64,000 nt of DNA from positions 510,535 through 574,534 of the forward strand of contig JADIZZ010000003.1 of NCBI GenBank assembly GCA_016704535.1, given 5' to 3'. Source of the stretch: Betaproteobacteria bacterium (GTDB taxonomy: Bacteria > Pseudomonadota > Gammaproteobacteria > Burkholderiales > Burkholderiaceae_C). Below the pieces are notes generated by a model. That model was not told the origin of the DNA, made no database searches, and was given only the letters and a program-made list of their open reading frames with translations. The stretch's first letter is position 1, and every line of letters starts with the position of its first letter. Both the position numbers and the translations under genes were made by a program. Below are positions 1-8,204 of this stretch, one piece after another.

Positions 1-97
1 CCGCGACGCGCGTGCCGATCTGCAGCGCAAACTCGCCGAGGCCGTCGTGCAGGGCGCCGATGTTGCCCAGGCTGATGCCGATGCGGCGGGTCTCCAT
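1..97 (-). CDS. Glycosyltransferase, N-terminal fragment (partial)
   Basis: Only the first 32 codons are in the window; the gene runs off the left edge. The peptide opens METRRIGISLGN and continues IGALHDGLGEF, a beta-strand followed by a glycine-rich loop that I recognise from GT-B (GT1/GT4-like) glycosyltransferases of surface-glycan clusters. The ATG at 97 is the first in frame. It is divergent from the DUF5672 gene at 171, so the roughly 70 bp between them must hold both promoters. Family assignment rests on a short stretch and on the glycan-related neighbours. Confidence 0.5.
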   Translation of the reverse strand, partial: METRRIGISLGNIGALHDGLGEFALQIGTRVA

Positions 98-170
98 CGG
101 CGCGCAGTGTAGCGATGCGGCAGGCCGGGCCAGGGCTTGCCGCCAAGGGGCCGCTGGCACAATCGTCCGC

Positions 171-1001
171 ATGAGCCGGCTACCCCTTGCCCAAGTGAGT
201 CTGTGCGCGGTCGACACCCGTGCACCCGCGCTCGCGGCCCGCGCGCTGCAGCGTTCCATGGCCGGTATTCACTTCGCCCGCGTGCAACTCTTCACGCACG
301 GCTGGCAGCCGCAAGCGCCGCTCCCGGGCATCGAGGTCGTGGACATCGGCCCCATCCGTTCGGGAGCCGACTACTCGCACTTCGTGCTGCGCCAGCTGCC
401 TGGCCACATCCAAACCTCCCACGTGCTGGTGACGCAGTGGGACGGCTTCGTCATCGCCCCCGCAGCCTGGACCGTCGAGTTCCTGCAGTTCGACTACCTC
501 GGCGCCGTGTGGGCCGACCAGCCCGCCGGGCGCAGCGTGGGCAATGGCGGCTTTTCGCTGCGCTCTCAGCGCCTGCTGCGGGCGGGTCTCGACGCCCGCA
601 TCACGCAGGAACACCCTGAGGACCTGATGCTGTGTCGCGACTACCGCGAGCTGCTCGAGTGTGAACACGGCGTGCGCTTCGCCCCGCCGGCGCTGGCGCG
701 GCGCTTCGCCTTCGAGAACGAGACGCCGGCCGGCCCCACCTTTGGCTTCCACGGCCCGTACAACCTGCCACGCGTGCTGGGCCAAGCCGAGATGGAGCAG
801 TGCCTGGTTCAGTTGCCCGACGACTTCTTCCGCAGCCGTGACGCCCGGCGCCTGGCGCGTGCATTGCTGCGCGCGCGCATGCCTGACGTGGCGCAACAGC
901 TCATCCGGCGCCGCCTGGCCGCCGGCCGTCGCGACCCCAACACCCGGCTGCTGGGCGCCGCGGCAAGCGTGATGGGGCTCTTCCGGCCTCGTCCATCATG
1001 A
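171..1001 (+). CDS. DUF5672 family protein
   Basis: A 276-residue soluble protein. The central block (TQWDGFVIAP, then FDYLGAVW and GNGGFSLRS) is the signature of the DUF5672 family, often found in glycan and cell-surface biosynthesis clusters and resembling a nucleotide-sugar transferase core. The frame stays open upstream to base 12, but the first 53 codons overlap the divergent glycosyltransferase start and look non-coding, so the ATG at 171 (MSRLPLAQ) is preferred. The biochemical role of the family is not established. The methyltransferase follows 55 bp downstream and is probably co-transcribed. Confidence 0.7.
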   Translation: MSRLPLAQVSLCAVDTRAPALAARALQRSMAGIHFARVQLFTHGWQPQAPLPGIEVVDIGPIRSGADYSHFVLRQLPGHIQTSHVLVTQWDGFVIAPAAWTVEFLQFDYLGAVWADQPAGRSVGNGGFSLRSQRLLRAGLDARITQEHPEDLMLCRDYRELLECEHGVRFAPPALARRFAFENETPAGPTFGFHGPYNLPRVLGQAEMEQCLVQLPDDFFRSRDARRLARALLRARMPDVAQQLIRRRLAAGRRDPNTRLLGAAASVMGLFRPRPS

Positions 1002-1056
1002 GCCGCGGCGCCGTGCGCACCATGAAACCCACATCGCGCTACACGAGGGTGTTCCC

Positions 1057-1659
1057 ATGACGACGCGCCATCTCGACCTCGGCTGCGGCGCCGTGCCACG
1101 CAACCCCTACGGCCGTGACGAGATCTGCGGCGTCGACCTCTCAGGCGGGAACGGCACAGGCCCCATCCGGTGCGCCAACCTGGCCACGCAAGCCATCCCC
1201 TTCGAGAGCGATCACTTCGACTCCGCCTCGGCCTACGACTTCCTCGAACACGTGCCGCGCGTGCTGGGCACCGCGGACGGCAAGGGCACACGCTTCCCGT
1301 TCATCGAGCTGATGAACGAGGTCTGGCGTGTACTGAAGCCGGGCGGCCTCTTCTACGCCGTAACGCCGGTCTACCCCGGTGCTGCGGCCTTCATGGACCC
1401 GACGCACGTCAACATCATGACGGCGGACACCCACACCTACTTCACCCGGCCGCAGCGCATGGCGGCCATGTACGGTTTCCACGGCGACTTCGTCGTGCGG
1501 CGTGTGCAGCGCACCCGGCCCGACCCGGCGCGCGCCTTCATCCCGCCGCCGGCAAACTGGTGGCAACGCGTGCGGCTGGCGCACCGCATCTGGCGTGGCG
1601 CCTGCGGCCACCTGATCTGGGAGTTCGAGGCGATCAAGCCGCCGCAGCAGCAGGCATGA
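1057..1659 (+). CDS. Class I SAM-dependent methyltransferase
   Basis: A 200-residue protein with the Rossmann-type SAM-binding motif LDLGCGAVPRN at residues 6-16 and the acidic strand-2 end CGVDLS. A post-III block, EVWRVLKPGG, is typical of Methyltransf_11-like enzymes. There is no signal peptide or membrane segment, so it acts in the cytoplasm. The substrate is unknown; position among glycosyltransferase genes suggests a sugar or glycan intermediate. Its stop overlaps the ATG of a truncated glycosyltransferase-like frame (ATGA at 1656-1659), which implies that it once belonged to a longer operon. Confidence 0.75.
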   Translation: MTTRHLDLGCGAVPRNPYGRDEICGVDLSGGNGTGPIRCANLATQAIPFESDHFDSASAYDFLEHVPRVLGTADGKGTRFPFIELMNEVWRVLKPGGLFYAVTPVYPGAAAFMDPTHVNIMTADTHTYFTRPQRMAAMYGFHGDFVVRRVQRTRPDPARAFIPPPANWWQRVRLAHRIWRGACGHLIWEFEAIKPPQQQA

Positions 1660-1769
1660 GACTGCTGGCGGTGGCGGGCGAGATCGACCGCGCGCACGCC
1701 GGCATCCGCCTGCGCTGGCCGGCCGAGGGCTTGTTGGCGGCCGAAGCGGCACGCTGCGCCAGCGTCAGC
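1656..1769 (+). pseudogene. Truncated glycosyltransferase 5' end
   Basis: The ATG at 1656 overlaps the methyltransferase stop in an ATGA arrangement. The frame begins MRLLAVAGEIDRAHAGIRLR and continues with WPAEGLLAAE. This resembles the N-terminal strand and first helix of GT4-type glycosyltransferases, where an Asp/His pair is followed by 'R...P..AL...G'. Similarity stops near 1770, exactly where the convergent rsuA-type gene ends, so the remainder has been lost. I read it as the stub left when the glycan cluster was cut. The family call is an inference from a short match. Confidence 0.4.
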
Positions 1770-2504
1770 TCAACCGGGTATGGCTGGCGCGGCAATAGCC
1801 CCTGTCGCACTGACCGCGGCGCGGCTTCCGTCGTCCAGCCAGCACCACTGTCCAGGCGCCAGGCCGGTCGGCAATAGCAGCCCGCCAAATCGGCTCCGGT
1901 GCAAGGTCTCGACCCGATTGCCCACCGCCGCCAGCATGCGCTTGACCTGGTGGTACTTGCCTTCGGTGAGCGTCAGCGACAGCGCGCACTCGCCGGTACG
2001 CTCGGCCGCGGCGGCGCGCACCGGCGCCGGGTCGTCGTCGAGCACCACGCCGGCGCGCAGGCGTGCCAGCTGGCTGTCGTCCACAGGGTGCTTGCAGCCC
2101 ACCTCGTAGACCTTGGGGACGTGGTGCTTGGGGCTGGTCAGCCGGTGGATCAGCGCACCGTCGTCGGTGAGCAGCAGTAAGCCCGTCGTGTCTTCGTCGA
2201 GCCGGCCCACCGGCTGCACACCCCGTGTACGCAGCGGCGGCGGCAGCAGGCTCAGGATGCTGGGGTGGTGGCGCGGCTTCTGGCTGCACTCGTAGCCGGC
2301 GGGCTTGTGCAGCATCAACAGCGCCTGGGCGTGGTAGGCCCACGGTCGACCCTCGACCTCGAAGACCAGCCCCGCTGTCTCGAACTCCTCGTGCGGGTCT
2401 TCGACGACGCGCCCGCCGACGCGAACCAGCCCCAACTGCAGCAGGCCGGCGCAGACACGCCGGTTGCCGAAGCCCTGGCTGAAGAGGATCTGGGCGATGC
2501 GCAT
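1770..2504 (-). CDS. RsuA/RluF-family rRNA pseudouridine synthase
   Basis: A 244-residue cytoplasmic enzyme that isomerises a uridine in rRNA to pseudouridine. An N-terminal S4 RNA-binding domain (MRIAQILFSQGFGNRR onward) is followed by the catalytic domain with the motif GRLDEDTTGLLLLTDDG, whose first Asp is the nucleophile, and by the C-terminal EGKYHQVKRM motif of the RsuA group. Family members modify 16S U516 (RsuA) or 23S sites (RluB/E/F); length and motif order favour the RsuA-like type, but the target cannot be set from sequence. The ATG at 2504 is 11 bases after the stop of the peptidase gene, so the two are likely co-transcribed. Confidence 0.85.
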   Translation of the reverse strand: MRIAQILFSQGFGNRRVCAGLLQLGLVRVGGRVVEDPHEEFETAGLVFEVEGRPWAYHAQALLMLHKPAGYECSQKPRHHPSILSLLPPPLRTRGVQPVGRLDEDTTGLLLLTDDGALIHRLTSPKHHVPKVYEVGCKHPVDDSQLARLRAGVVLDDDPAPVRAAAAERTGECALSLTLTEGKYHQVKRMLAAVGNRVETLHRSRFGGLLLPTGLAPGQWCWLDDGSRAAVSATGAIAAPAIPG

Positions 2505-2515
2505 GCGGCGGGCGC

Positions 2516-3526
2516 TCAGTGGCTTGCCGGCAGGTCGCATGCCGCCGGGATCATCGGCGTGGCGCCCAGCGCCGGCAGCGAGCTGGCCGCCCGTACGGCG
2601 TTGCGGATGGCCCGTGCCACCACCTCGGCGGCGAGCGTACCCAGCGCGTTGAGGTCGCCGGGCGCGCCGGCCGCGCCGGTGGCCAGCGCGAACAGCGTGT
2701 CGCCATCGTGCGAAGTCACCGGGCTGATGGCGCGCGAGAGGCCGTGGTGGGCCAGCCCCGCCAGCTGCGTGGCCTGCGCCTTGCTCAGCAGCGCGTCGGT
2801 GGCCACCACGCCCAGCGTCGTGGCCAGGCCGGCCATCATCACGGCCGGTCCGGCGCCGGCGAGCAGCGCCGCCGTGCTGCCGGTCGGTGCCCCGCCGTCG
2901 TCGCCGCGCGCGCCGGCCACGACCCGGCCGTCTTCGTCGATGACGTCGCCCAGGGCGTTTACCGCCACCAGCGCGGCGACGGTGAACCGGCCCAGGCGCA
3001 GAGAGGCCGTGCCGATGCCACCCTTCATCGCGCGCTGGATGCCGAAGAGCTTGCCCACCGTGGCGCCCAGCCCCGCACCGGCATTGCCCTGCCCCGGGGC
3101 TTCGACGGTGGCGGCCTCGCAGGCCGCGTAGCCGGTGGCCGCATCGGGGCGGATGCGCGCATCGCCCAGCCACAGATCGAAGAGTACGGCGGTGGGGACG
3201 ATCGGAACCCGCGCCGGCCCCACCTCGAAGCCATGGCCGCGTTCCTCCAGCCAGCGCATCACGCCGCCCGCGGCGTCCAGCCCGAAGGCGCTGCCGCCGG
3301 TCAGCAGCACGGCGTGCACCTGCTGCACGCTGTTCTCGGGGCGCAGCAGGTCTGTCTCGCGCGTGCCCGGCGCGCCGCCGCGCTGCGCCACGCCGGCCAC
3401 GGCGCCCTGCGGGCACAGCACCACGGTGCACCCGGTGGGCCGGCCCGCCGCCGCGGCGTGACCGACGGCGATGCCGGCGACGTCGGTAAGTGCGCCGGGC
3501 GAAAGCAGCGCCACGGGCTCAGGCAA
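2516..3526 (-). CDS. P1 family (DmpA/S58-type) peptidase
   Basis: A 336-residue member of the N-terminal-nucleophile P1 family (DmpA aminopeptidase, BapA-type beta-peptidyl peptidases). Seen are the N-terminal ALTDVAGIAVGH block, the LLTGGSAFGLDAA motif and GGIGTAS; in DmpA-like enzymes the precursor self-cleaves ahead of a Ser/Thr nucleophile, here probably in the APTGSTAALL region near residue 232. No signal peptide is visible, so a cytoplasmic location is likely. The start overlaps the stop of the upstream acyl-CoA dehydrogenase by 8 bases, which implies translational coupling. The natural substrate is unknown. Confidence 0.8.
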   Translation of the reverse strand: MPEPVALLSPGALTDVAGIAVGHAAAAGRPTGCTVVLCPQGAVAGVAQRGGAPGTRETDLLRPENSVQQVHAVLLTGGSAFGLDAAGGVMRWLEERGHGFEVGPARVPIVPTAVLFDLWLGDARIRPDAATGYAACEAATVEAPGQGNAGAGLGATVGKLFGIQRAMKGGIGTASLRLGRFTVAALVAVNALGDVIDEDGRVVAGARGDDGGAPTGSTAALLAGAGPAVMMAGLATTLGVVATDALLSKAQATQLAGLAHHGLSRAISPVTSHDGDTLFALATGAAGAPGDLNALGTLAAEVVARAIRNAVRAASSLPALGATPMIPAACDLPASH

Positions 3527-4646
3527 AGACGCCTGCGGTGTCCTGCATGCGCGCCGAGACCTCGCCCAGGTGGTGCAGCGTGTCGCCGAGGCTCATCTCG
3601 AGCATCGTCAGGCGCTTGAAGTAGTGGCTGGCGGCGACCTCATCGGTGCAGCCGATGCCGCCGTGCAGCTGGATGCACTGCTGGCCGACGTAGCGCATGC
3701 TCTGGCCCAACTGCACCCGCGCCTGGGCGATGGCACGCCGGCGCTGCGCCGGCGGTTCGCCGAGCTTGAGGCTGGCGTAGTAGCTCATCGAGCGGCCGAG
3801 CTCGAGCTGCATCTTGACGTCGGCCATGCGGTGGCGCAGCGCCTGGAAGCTGGCCAGCGTGGCGCCGAACTGCTTGCGCGTGTTCATGTAGTCGACGGTG
3901 ATCGCCACCAGGCGGTCCATCAGGCCCACGGCCTCGGCGCACTGCGCGGCCAGACCGGCGTCGACCGCGGCTTCCAGCAGCGGCAGGCCGTCGGTGGTGA
4001 TCAGCTGCGCCGCGGCGGCGGTGAAGCTCACGTCGCCGGCGCGTGCGCCGTCCTGCGTGGCGTAGGTCACCACCCGGGCGGCGCCGGCAGCCACCAGGAA
4101 GAGGCCGATGCCGGCCGCGTCGCCCTCGGGGCCGCCCATGCGCGCCGGCACGATGAACGCATCGGCCTCATCGGCGGCGGGCACGACGAGCTTCTGGCCG
4201 TCGATCTGCCAATCGGCGCCGACCTGTCTCGCCTTCGTTGCGACGTGCGTCAGGCGGTAGCGTGAGCCTCGCTCCTGCAGCGCCGGCACCACCAGCGCCT
4301 CGCCGGCAGCGATGCGTGGCAGCCACTCGGCCTGCAGCGCGCCGGGTGCGGCCGACAGCAGCGTCGGGCTCATCAGTGCTGCCTCGGTGAAGGGCGCGTT
4401 GACGAGGCCGCGCCCGAGTTCCTCGCACACCACCATCGCGTCGATCGGACCCTGGCCCAGGCCGCCGTGCCCTTCCGGCACTACCAGGCCAGCCAAGCCC
4501 AGTTCGGCCAGTTCGACATACACGGCACGTGTGGCGCCACCGGCCTTGGCCAGCGCGTGGCGCCGCTCGAAGCTGAAGCCCTTGTCGACCCAGCGCCGCA
4601 CGGCATCGCGCAGGGATTCCTGGTCGTCGGTGAAGTCGAAGTCCAT
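3519..4646 (-). CDS. Acyl-CoA dehydrogenase, small-subunit type
   Basis: A 375-residue FAD flavoprotein of the acyl-CoA dehydrogenase family, introducing an alpha,beta double bond into an acyl-CoA. It opens MDFDFTDDQESLRDAVRRW, has the middle beta-domain, and near the C terminus carries the flavin-site block QLHGGIGCTDE. It is tandem with a second dehydrogenase ending 2 bp upstream. Such unequal pairs (as in the FadE28-FadE29 type of Actinobacteria) often form alpha2beta2 heterotetramers with one active site per pair; that is an inference here. The ATG at 4646 is the first sensible start after the upstream stop. Confidence 0.85.
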   Translation of the reverse strand: MDFDFTDDQESLRDAVRRWVDKGFSFERRHALAKAGGATRAVYVELAELGLAGLVVPEGHGGLGQGPIDAMVVCEELGRGLVNAPFTEAALMSPTLLSAAPGALQAEWLPRIAAGEALVVPALQERGSRYRLTHVATKARQVGADWQIDGQKLVVPAADEADAFIVPARMGGPEGDAAGIGLFLVAAGAARVVTYATQDGARAGDVSFTAAAAQLITTDGLPLLEAAVDAGLAAQCAEAVGLMDRLVAITVDYMNTRKQFGATLASFQALRHRMADVKMQLELGRSMSYYASLKLGEPPAQRRRAIAQARVQLGQSMRYVGQQCIQLHGGIGCTDEVAASHYFKRLTMLEMSLGDTLHHLGEVSARMQDTAGVFA

Positions 4647-4648
4647 GT

Positions 4649-5830
4649 TCAGCTCCCCAGCACGGTTTGGGCCACGATGTTGCGTTGCACTTCGTTCGAC
4701 CCGCCGTAGATCGTCGTCTTGCGGTAGTTGAAGTAGGTGCCGGCCAGCGGCAGGATGTCGCCCGGCACCAGCTGGTCGCCCTGCCAGCCGGCGTCCATGG
4801 CCTCGTAGATGAAGGCCCGGGAAAGCGGCCCGGCGGCGAGCATCATCAGCTCGGTGTAGCGCTGCTGGATCTCGCTGCCGCGGATCTTCAGCAGGCCGGC
4901 GATGTCCAGCGTCTGCTTGCCGCTCTTCTCGGCGGAAAGAACGCGCAGGACCAGCATCTCCAACGCCACGACGTCGACTTCCAGCAGCGCGATCTGGTCG
5001 CGGAAGCGGGTGTCGTTCCACACGCCCTCGGCCTTGGCCACACGTTTCAGCCGCTCCAGTTCACGCTTGGCTCGGTTGACGTCGGCGATGTTGGTGCGCT
5101 CGTGCGCCAGCAGGTGCTTGGCGTACGTCCAGCCCTTGTTCTCCTCGCCGATCAGGTTCTCGGCCGGTACCACGACGTTGTCGAACCAGACCTCGTTGAC
5201 CTCGGGCTCGCCGTCCATCAGCACGATGGGCCGCACGGTGATGCCGGGGCTCTTCATGTCGATGAGCAGGAAGCTGATGCCGGCCTGCGGCTTGCCTTCG
5301 CTGCTGGTGCGCACCAGGCAGAAGATCCACTCGCCGTACTGGCCCAGCGTGGTCCAGGTTTTCTGGCCGTTGACGACGTAGCTGTCCCCTCGGCGTTCGG
5401 CCTTGCACTTCAGCGAGGCCAGGTCGGACCCCGATCCCGGCTCGCTGTAGCCCTGGCTCCACCAGACCTCGCCGCTGGCGATGCCGGGCAGGAAGCGCCG
5501 CTGTTGCTCGGCATTGCCGAAGGCCATGATCACCGGCGCGACCATCACCGGGCCGAAGGGAATGACCCGCGGCGCGCAGGCCAGCGCCAGCTCTTCCTCG
5601 AACAGGTGCTTCTGGATGGCGTTCCAGCCCGGGCCGCCGAAGGCTTTGGGCCAGCCCCAGGCCAGCCAGCCCTTCTGGCCCAGGATCCTGGCCCAGCGCT
5701 GGTGATCGTTCCGGGTCAGCCGGAGCGCATGGCGCACCTTGTGCGCGATGTCGAGCGGCAGGTTTGCGGCCACCCAGTCGCGGATCCCTTGCCGGAAAGC
5801 GAGTTCTTCGGGGGTGAAGTTCAGGTCCAT
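4649..5830 (-). CDS. Acyl-CoA dehydrogenase, large-subunit type
   Basis: A 393-residue FAD-dependent acyl-CoA dehydrogenase starting MDLNFTPEELAFRQGIRDW, with the middle-domain motif GYSEPGSGSDLASLK and the C-terminal block YGGSNEVQRNI. In medium-chain enzymes the catalytic Glu sits in the Y-E-G-T position; here it is Gly (YGGS), so the base must come from elsewhere or from the partner subunit. An ATG 30 bases further upstream is in frame, but the one at 5830 fits the family N terminus. The two dehydrogenases, the P1 peptidase and the rRNA synthase form one minus-strand unit. Confidence 0.85.
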   Translation of the reverse strand: MDLNFTPEELAFRQGIRDWVAANLPLDIAHKVRHALRLTRNDHQRWARILGQKGWLAWGWPKAFGGPGWNAIQKHLFEEELALACAPRVIPFGPVMVAPVIMAFGNAEQQRRFLPGIASGEVWWSQGYSEPGSGSDLASLKCKAERRGDSYVVNGQKTWTTLGQYGEWIFCLVRTSSEGKPQAGISFLLIDMKSPGITVRPIVLMDGEPEVNEVWFDNVVVPAENLIGEENKGWTYAKHLLAHERTNIADVNRAKRELERLKRVAKAEGVWNDTRFRDQIALLEVDVVALEMLVLRVLSAEKSGKQTLDIAGLLKIRGSEIQQRYTELMMLAAGPLSRAFIYEAMDAGWQGDQLVPGDILPLAGTYFNYRKTTIYGGSNEVQRNIVAQTVLGS

Positions 5831-5938
5831 GGCGGGGCTGTCCTCGGTACGACGCGCCACGGCTGCGGGCGTGCAGTCGGCAGTTTTAGCACGACCGTTC
5901 GGAAATGGCCTGCCCCGGCGGGGACGAGCCGCCGCGCG

Positions 5939-6607
5939 TCAGCGCAGCTCCAGCCTCATGGTGTCGTTCTCGCGTTTCATCTGCAGGCGCGACAGGAAGC
6001 TGTTGCCCAGCAGCACCATGGGCATGGGCTGCGGCACTACGGCGGCGCCGACGTTGGCGAGTTCGACCTCGCCCACACGCACGCTGGTCAGCGTCACCAA
6101 CCACACCGGCACCGGGCCGTTGGCGGTCTGCGTGGTGGCGCGTCGGGCGCTGCTGAGATCGACGCCCAGGCGGTCGGCGTCGTCCTTGCCCAGGCTGACC
6201 AGCGTTGCGCCGGTGTCGACCATGAAACGCACCTGCTTGCCATTGATGCTGCCGCCGGCGGTGAAGTGGCCGCCCGAGCCCGCCGTGAGCACGATCTCGC
6301 GTGCCGCCGCACGCGGCGGTGCCATCCCCAGCAGCACGGGCGTTTCACCCACGCGCATGGGATGGACCCGCCCGCCACGCTCGACCTCGGCGACCTCCCC
6401 GTTCCAGCGCAGCAGCTTCACACCGGCCACAGTCTGGCCGACGCTCATCGTGTAAGGCTGGCCGTCGACGACCAGCAGCGCGCGTTCGCCCATGCGGCCC
6501 GAGAGCACGACGAGCTGAGCCTGCACGGCAGAGGCAGCCAGCGCCAGCAGCAGCGCGGCGGTGGCCGCGCGCGCTATTCGCGGAAGTTGTTGAAGGTCAG
6601 CGGCCAT
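5939..6607 (-). CDS. Periplasmic retropepsin-like aspartic protease (TIGR02281 type)
   Basis: A 222-residue protein with an N-terminal signal segment (RAATAALLLALAASAVQA) and a C-terminal clan-AA retropepsin fold. The catalytic triad FMVDTGATLV (Asp-Thr-Gly) and the later hydrophobic MVLLGNSFLSR motif are visible. It is a single-domain protease that would work as a homodimer, secreted or periplasmic. The first half (about residues 30-100) is a small beta-rich domain of unknown role. The ATG at 6607 lies inside the end of yajQ (34-base overlap), suggesting coupling to it. Substrate unknown. Confidence 0.75.
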   Translation of the reverse strand: MAADLQQLPRIARAATAALLLALAASAVQAQLVVLSGRMGERALLVVDGQPYTMSVGQTVAGVKLLRWNGEVAEVERGGRVHPMRVGETPVLLGMAPPRAAAREIVLTAGSGGHFTAGGSINGKQVRFMVDTGATLVSLGKDDADRLGVDLSSARRATTQTANGPVPVWLVTLTSVRVGEVELANVGAAVVPQPMPMVLLGNSFLSRLQMKRENDTMRLELR

Positions 6608-7077
6608 TCGTTGAGTTCCTTGCGCAGCAGCGCGATGGCCTCCTGCAGCACGTCGCGTTTGGCGCCAGTAACACGCACAGCGTCGCCCTGGAAGGCGGCC
6701 TGCACCTTCAGCTTGCTGGACTTCAGCGCCGTCTGCATCTTCTTGGCGGTCTCGGCGTCGACGCCGCTCTTCACCGGCACGGCCAGCTTGAGCTTGTCGT
6801 GGCTCATCTTCTGCGGCGTGGCTGTGAAGTCGAGCAGTCGCACGTCGACGCCGCGCTTGGACAGCCGGCCGATCAGCACGTCCTTGACCTGCTCGAGCTG
6901 GAAGTCGCTGTCGGCCCACAGCGTGAGTTCACGCGTCTTGGGTGTAGGCGAGGCCAGGTCGACCTTGGCGCTGGAACCCTTGAAGTCGAAGCGTGTGCCG
7001 ATCTCCTTGTTCGCCTGCTCGACGGCGTTCTTGAGTTCCACCAGGTCGGGTTCGATGACGGCGTCGAAGCTGGGCAT
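6574..7077 (-). CDS. yajQ: YajQ family nucleotide-binding protein
   Basis: A 167-residue protein covering the whole YajQ family: MPSFDAVIEPDLVELKNAV at the N terminus, the TRFDFKGS motif, and the C-terminal QGDAVRVTGAKRDVLQE stretch. Two ferredoxin-like domains are expected. YajQ proteins bind nucleotides, and in Xanthomonas the homologue is a cyclic di-GMP-responsive co-regulator; that function is not proven here. The second ATG at 7077 is preferred over 7095 because homologues begin MPSFD. The gene is divergent from murB with about 50 bp between them. Confidence 0.9.
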   Translation of the reverse strand: MPSFDAVIEPDLVELKNAVEQANKEIGTRFDFKGSSAKVDLASPTPKTRELTLWADSDFQLEQVKDVLIGRLSKRGVDVRLLDFTATPQKMSHDKLKLAVPVKSGVDAETAKKMQTALKSSKLKVQAAFQGDAVRVTGAKRDVLQEAIALLRKELNEWPLTFNNFRE

Positions 7078-7130
7078 GGGCAGGATGCAGTGCAAGAGGG
7101 GACGGTGGGAATATGCACCAGAATCGTCTC

Positions 7131-8180
7131 ATGTCGAGCACCGCTGCGCCCCTGGACGTGACGACGCGTGCCAGCCTGCGCGAACACAACAGCTTCGGCC
7201 TGCCGGCCGTGGCGCGCACCCTGATCCGGCTGAAATCGGAAGCCGACGTGCGGCGAGTCGTCGACCACCCTGAATACGGGGTCGCGCCCAAGTTCGTTCT
7301 CGGCGGTGGCAGCAACGTGGTGCTGACGCGCGACCTCGACAGCGTGGTGCTGAAGGTCGAGATCCTCGGCCGCCGCCTGGTGCGCGAAGACGCCGATGCC
7401 TGGATCGTCGAGGCTGGCGCCGGTGAACCCTGGCACGCGCTCGTTGCCTGGACGCTCGACCAGGGCTGGCCCGGGCTGGAGAACCTGGCGCTGATTCCGG
7501 GCAGCACCGGCGCCGCGCCGGTGCAGAACATCGGCGCCTACGGTGTCGAGCTGAAGGACCGCTTCGATTCGCTGGATGCGGTGGACCTGGTCACCGGCCG
7601 CAGCGTCACGCTGGACGCCGGCGCCTGCAACTTCGGCTACCGCGACAGCGTCTTCAAGCAGTCGGGCTTCGGTGGGCTGGCGGGCAAGAGCGTCATCACG
7701 CGCGTGCGTTTCCGCCTGCCCAGGCCCTGGCAGCCGGTGCTGGGCTACCTGGACCTCGAACGCAGGATGGCCGAGACCGGCAACCCGGCACCCGACGCGC
7801 GCACCGTGTTCGACTGGATCTGTGCCATCCGCCGCGCCAAGCTGCCCGACCCGGCGGTCATCGGCAACGCGGGCAGCTTCTTCAAGAACCCGGTGGTGAC
7901 CGAGGAGCAGTGCCGCGACATCATCGGCCGCGACCCCGAGATCGTGCATTACCCGATGCCCGACGGCACGGTGAAGCTGGCCGCCGGCTGGCTCATCGAC
8001 GCCTGCGGCTGGAAGGGCAAGACCGTAGGTCGTGCCGGCGTTTACGAAAAGCAGGCGCTGGTGCTGGTGAACCGCGGCGGCGCCAGCGGCGCCGAGGTCG
8101 TGACGCTGGCGCGAGCGATCCAGGAGAGCGTCTACGGGCGCTTCGGCATCCGGCTGGAGCCCGAGCCGATCATCGTCTGA
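7131..8180 (+). CDS. murB: UDP-N-acetylenolpyruvoylglucosamine reductase
   Basis: A 349-residue cytoplasmic flavoenzyme that reduces UDP-GlcNAc-enolpyruvate to UDP-MurNAc with NADPH, the second step of peptidoglycan precursor synthesis. Visible are the FAD-binding loop VLGGGSNVVLT, the pair LALIPGSTGAAPVQNIGAYG, the YRDSVFK loop carrying the substrate Tyr, and GNAGSFFKNP with the proton-donor Ser. These loops and the length are of the E. coli (type I) class. An in-frame ATG at 7113 exists, but MSSTAAPLD at 7131 leaves more room for the divergent yajQ promoter. Confidence 0.93.
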   Translation: MSSTAAPLDVTTRASLREHNSFGLPAVARTLIRLKSEADVRRVVDHPEYGVAPKFVLGGGSNVVLTRDLDSVVLKVEILGRRLVREDADAWIVEAGAGEPWHALVAWTLDQGWPGLENLALIPGSTGAAPVQNIGAYGVELKDRFDSLDAVDLVTGRSVTLDAGACNFGYRDSVFKQSGFGGLAGKSVITRVRFRLPRPWQPVLGYLDLERRMAETGNPAPDARTVFDWICAIRRAKLPDPAVIGNAGSFFKNPVVTEEQCRDIIGRDPEIVHYPMPDGTVKLAAGWLIDACGWKGKTVGRAGVYEKQALVLVNRGGASGAEVVTLARAIQESVYGRFGIRLEPEPIIV

Positions 8181-8204
8181 GCGAGGACCCGTGCAGCACC
8201 TGCC

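Noticed and set aside
4667..7273. 868-codon plus-strand open frame opposite the acyl-CoA dehydrogenase, protease and yajQ genes
   Set aside because: Antisense shadow of three recognised genes, with His/Arg/Gln-rich composition and no motifs.
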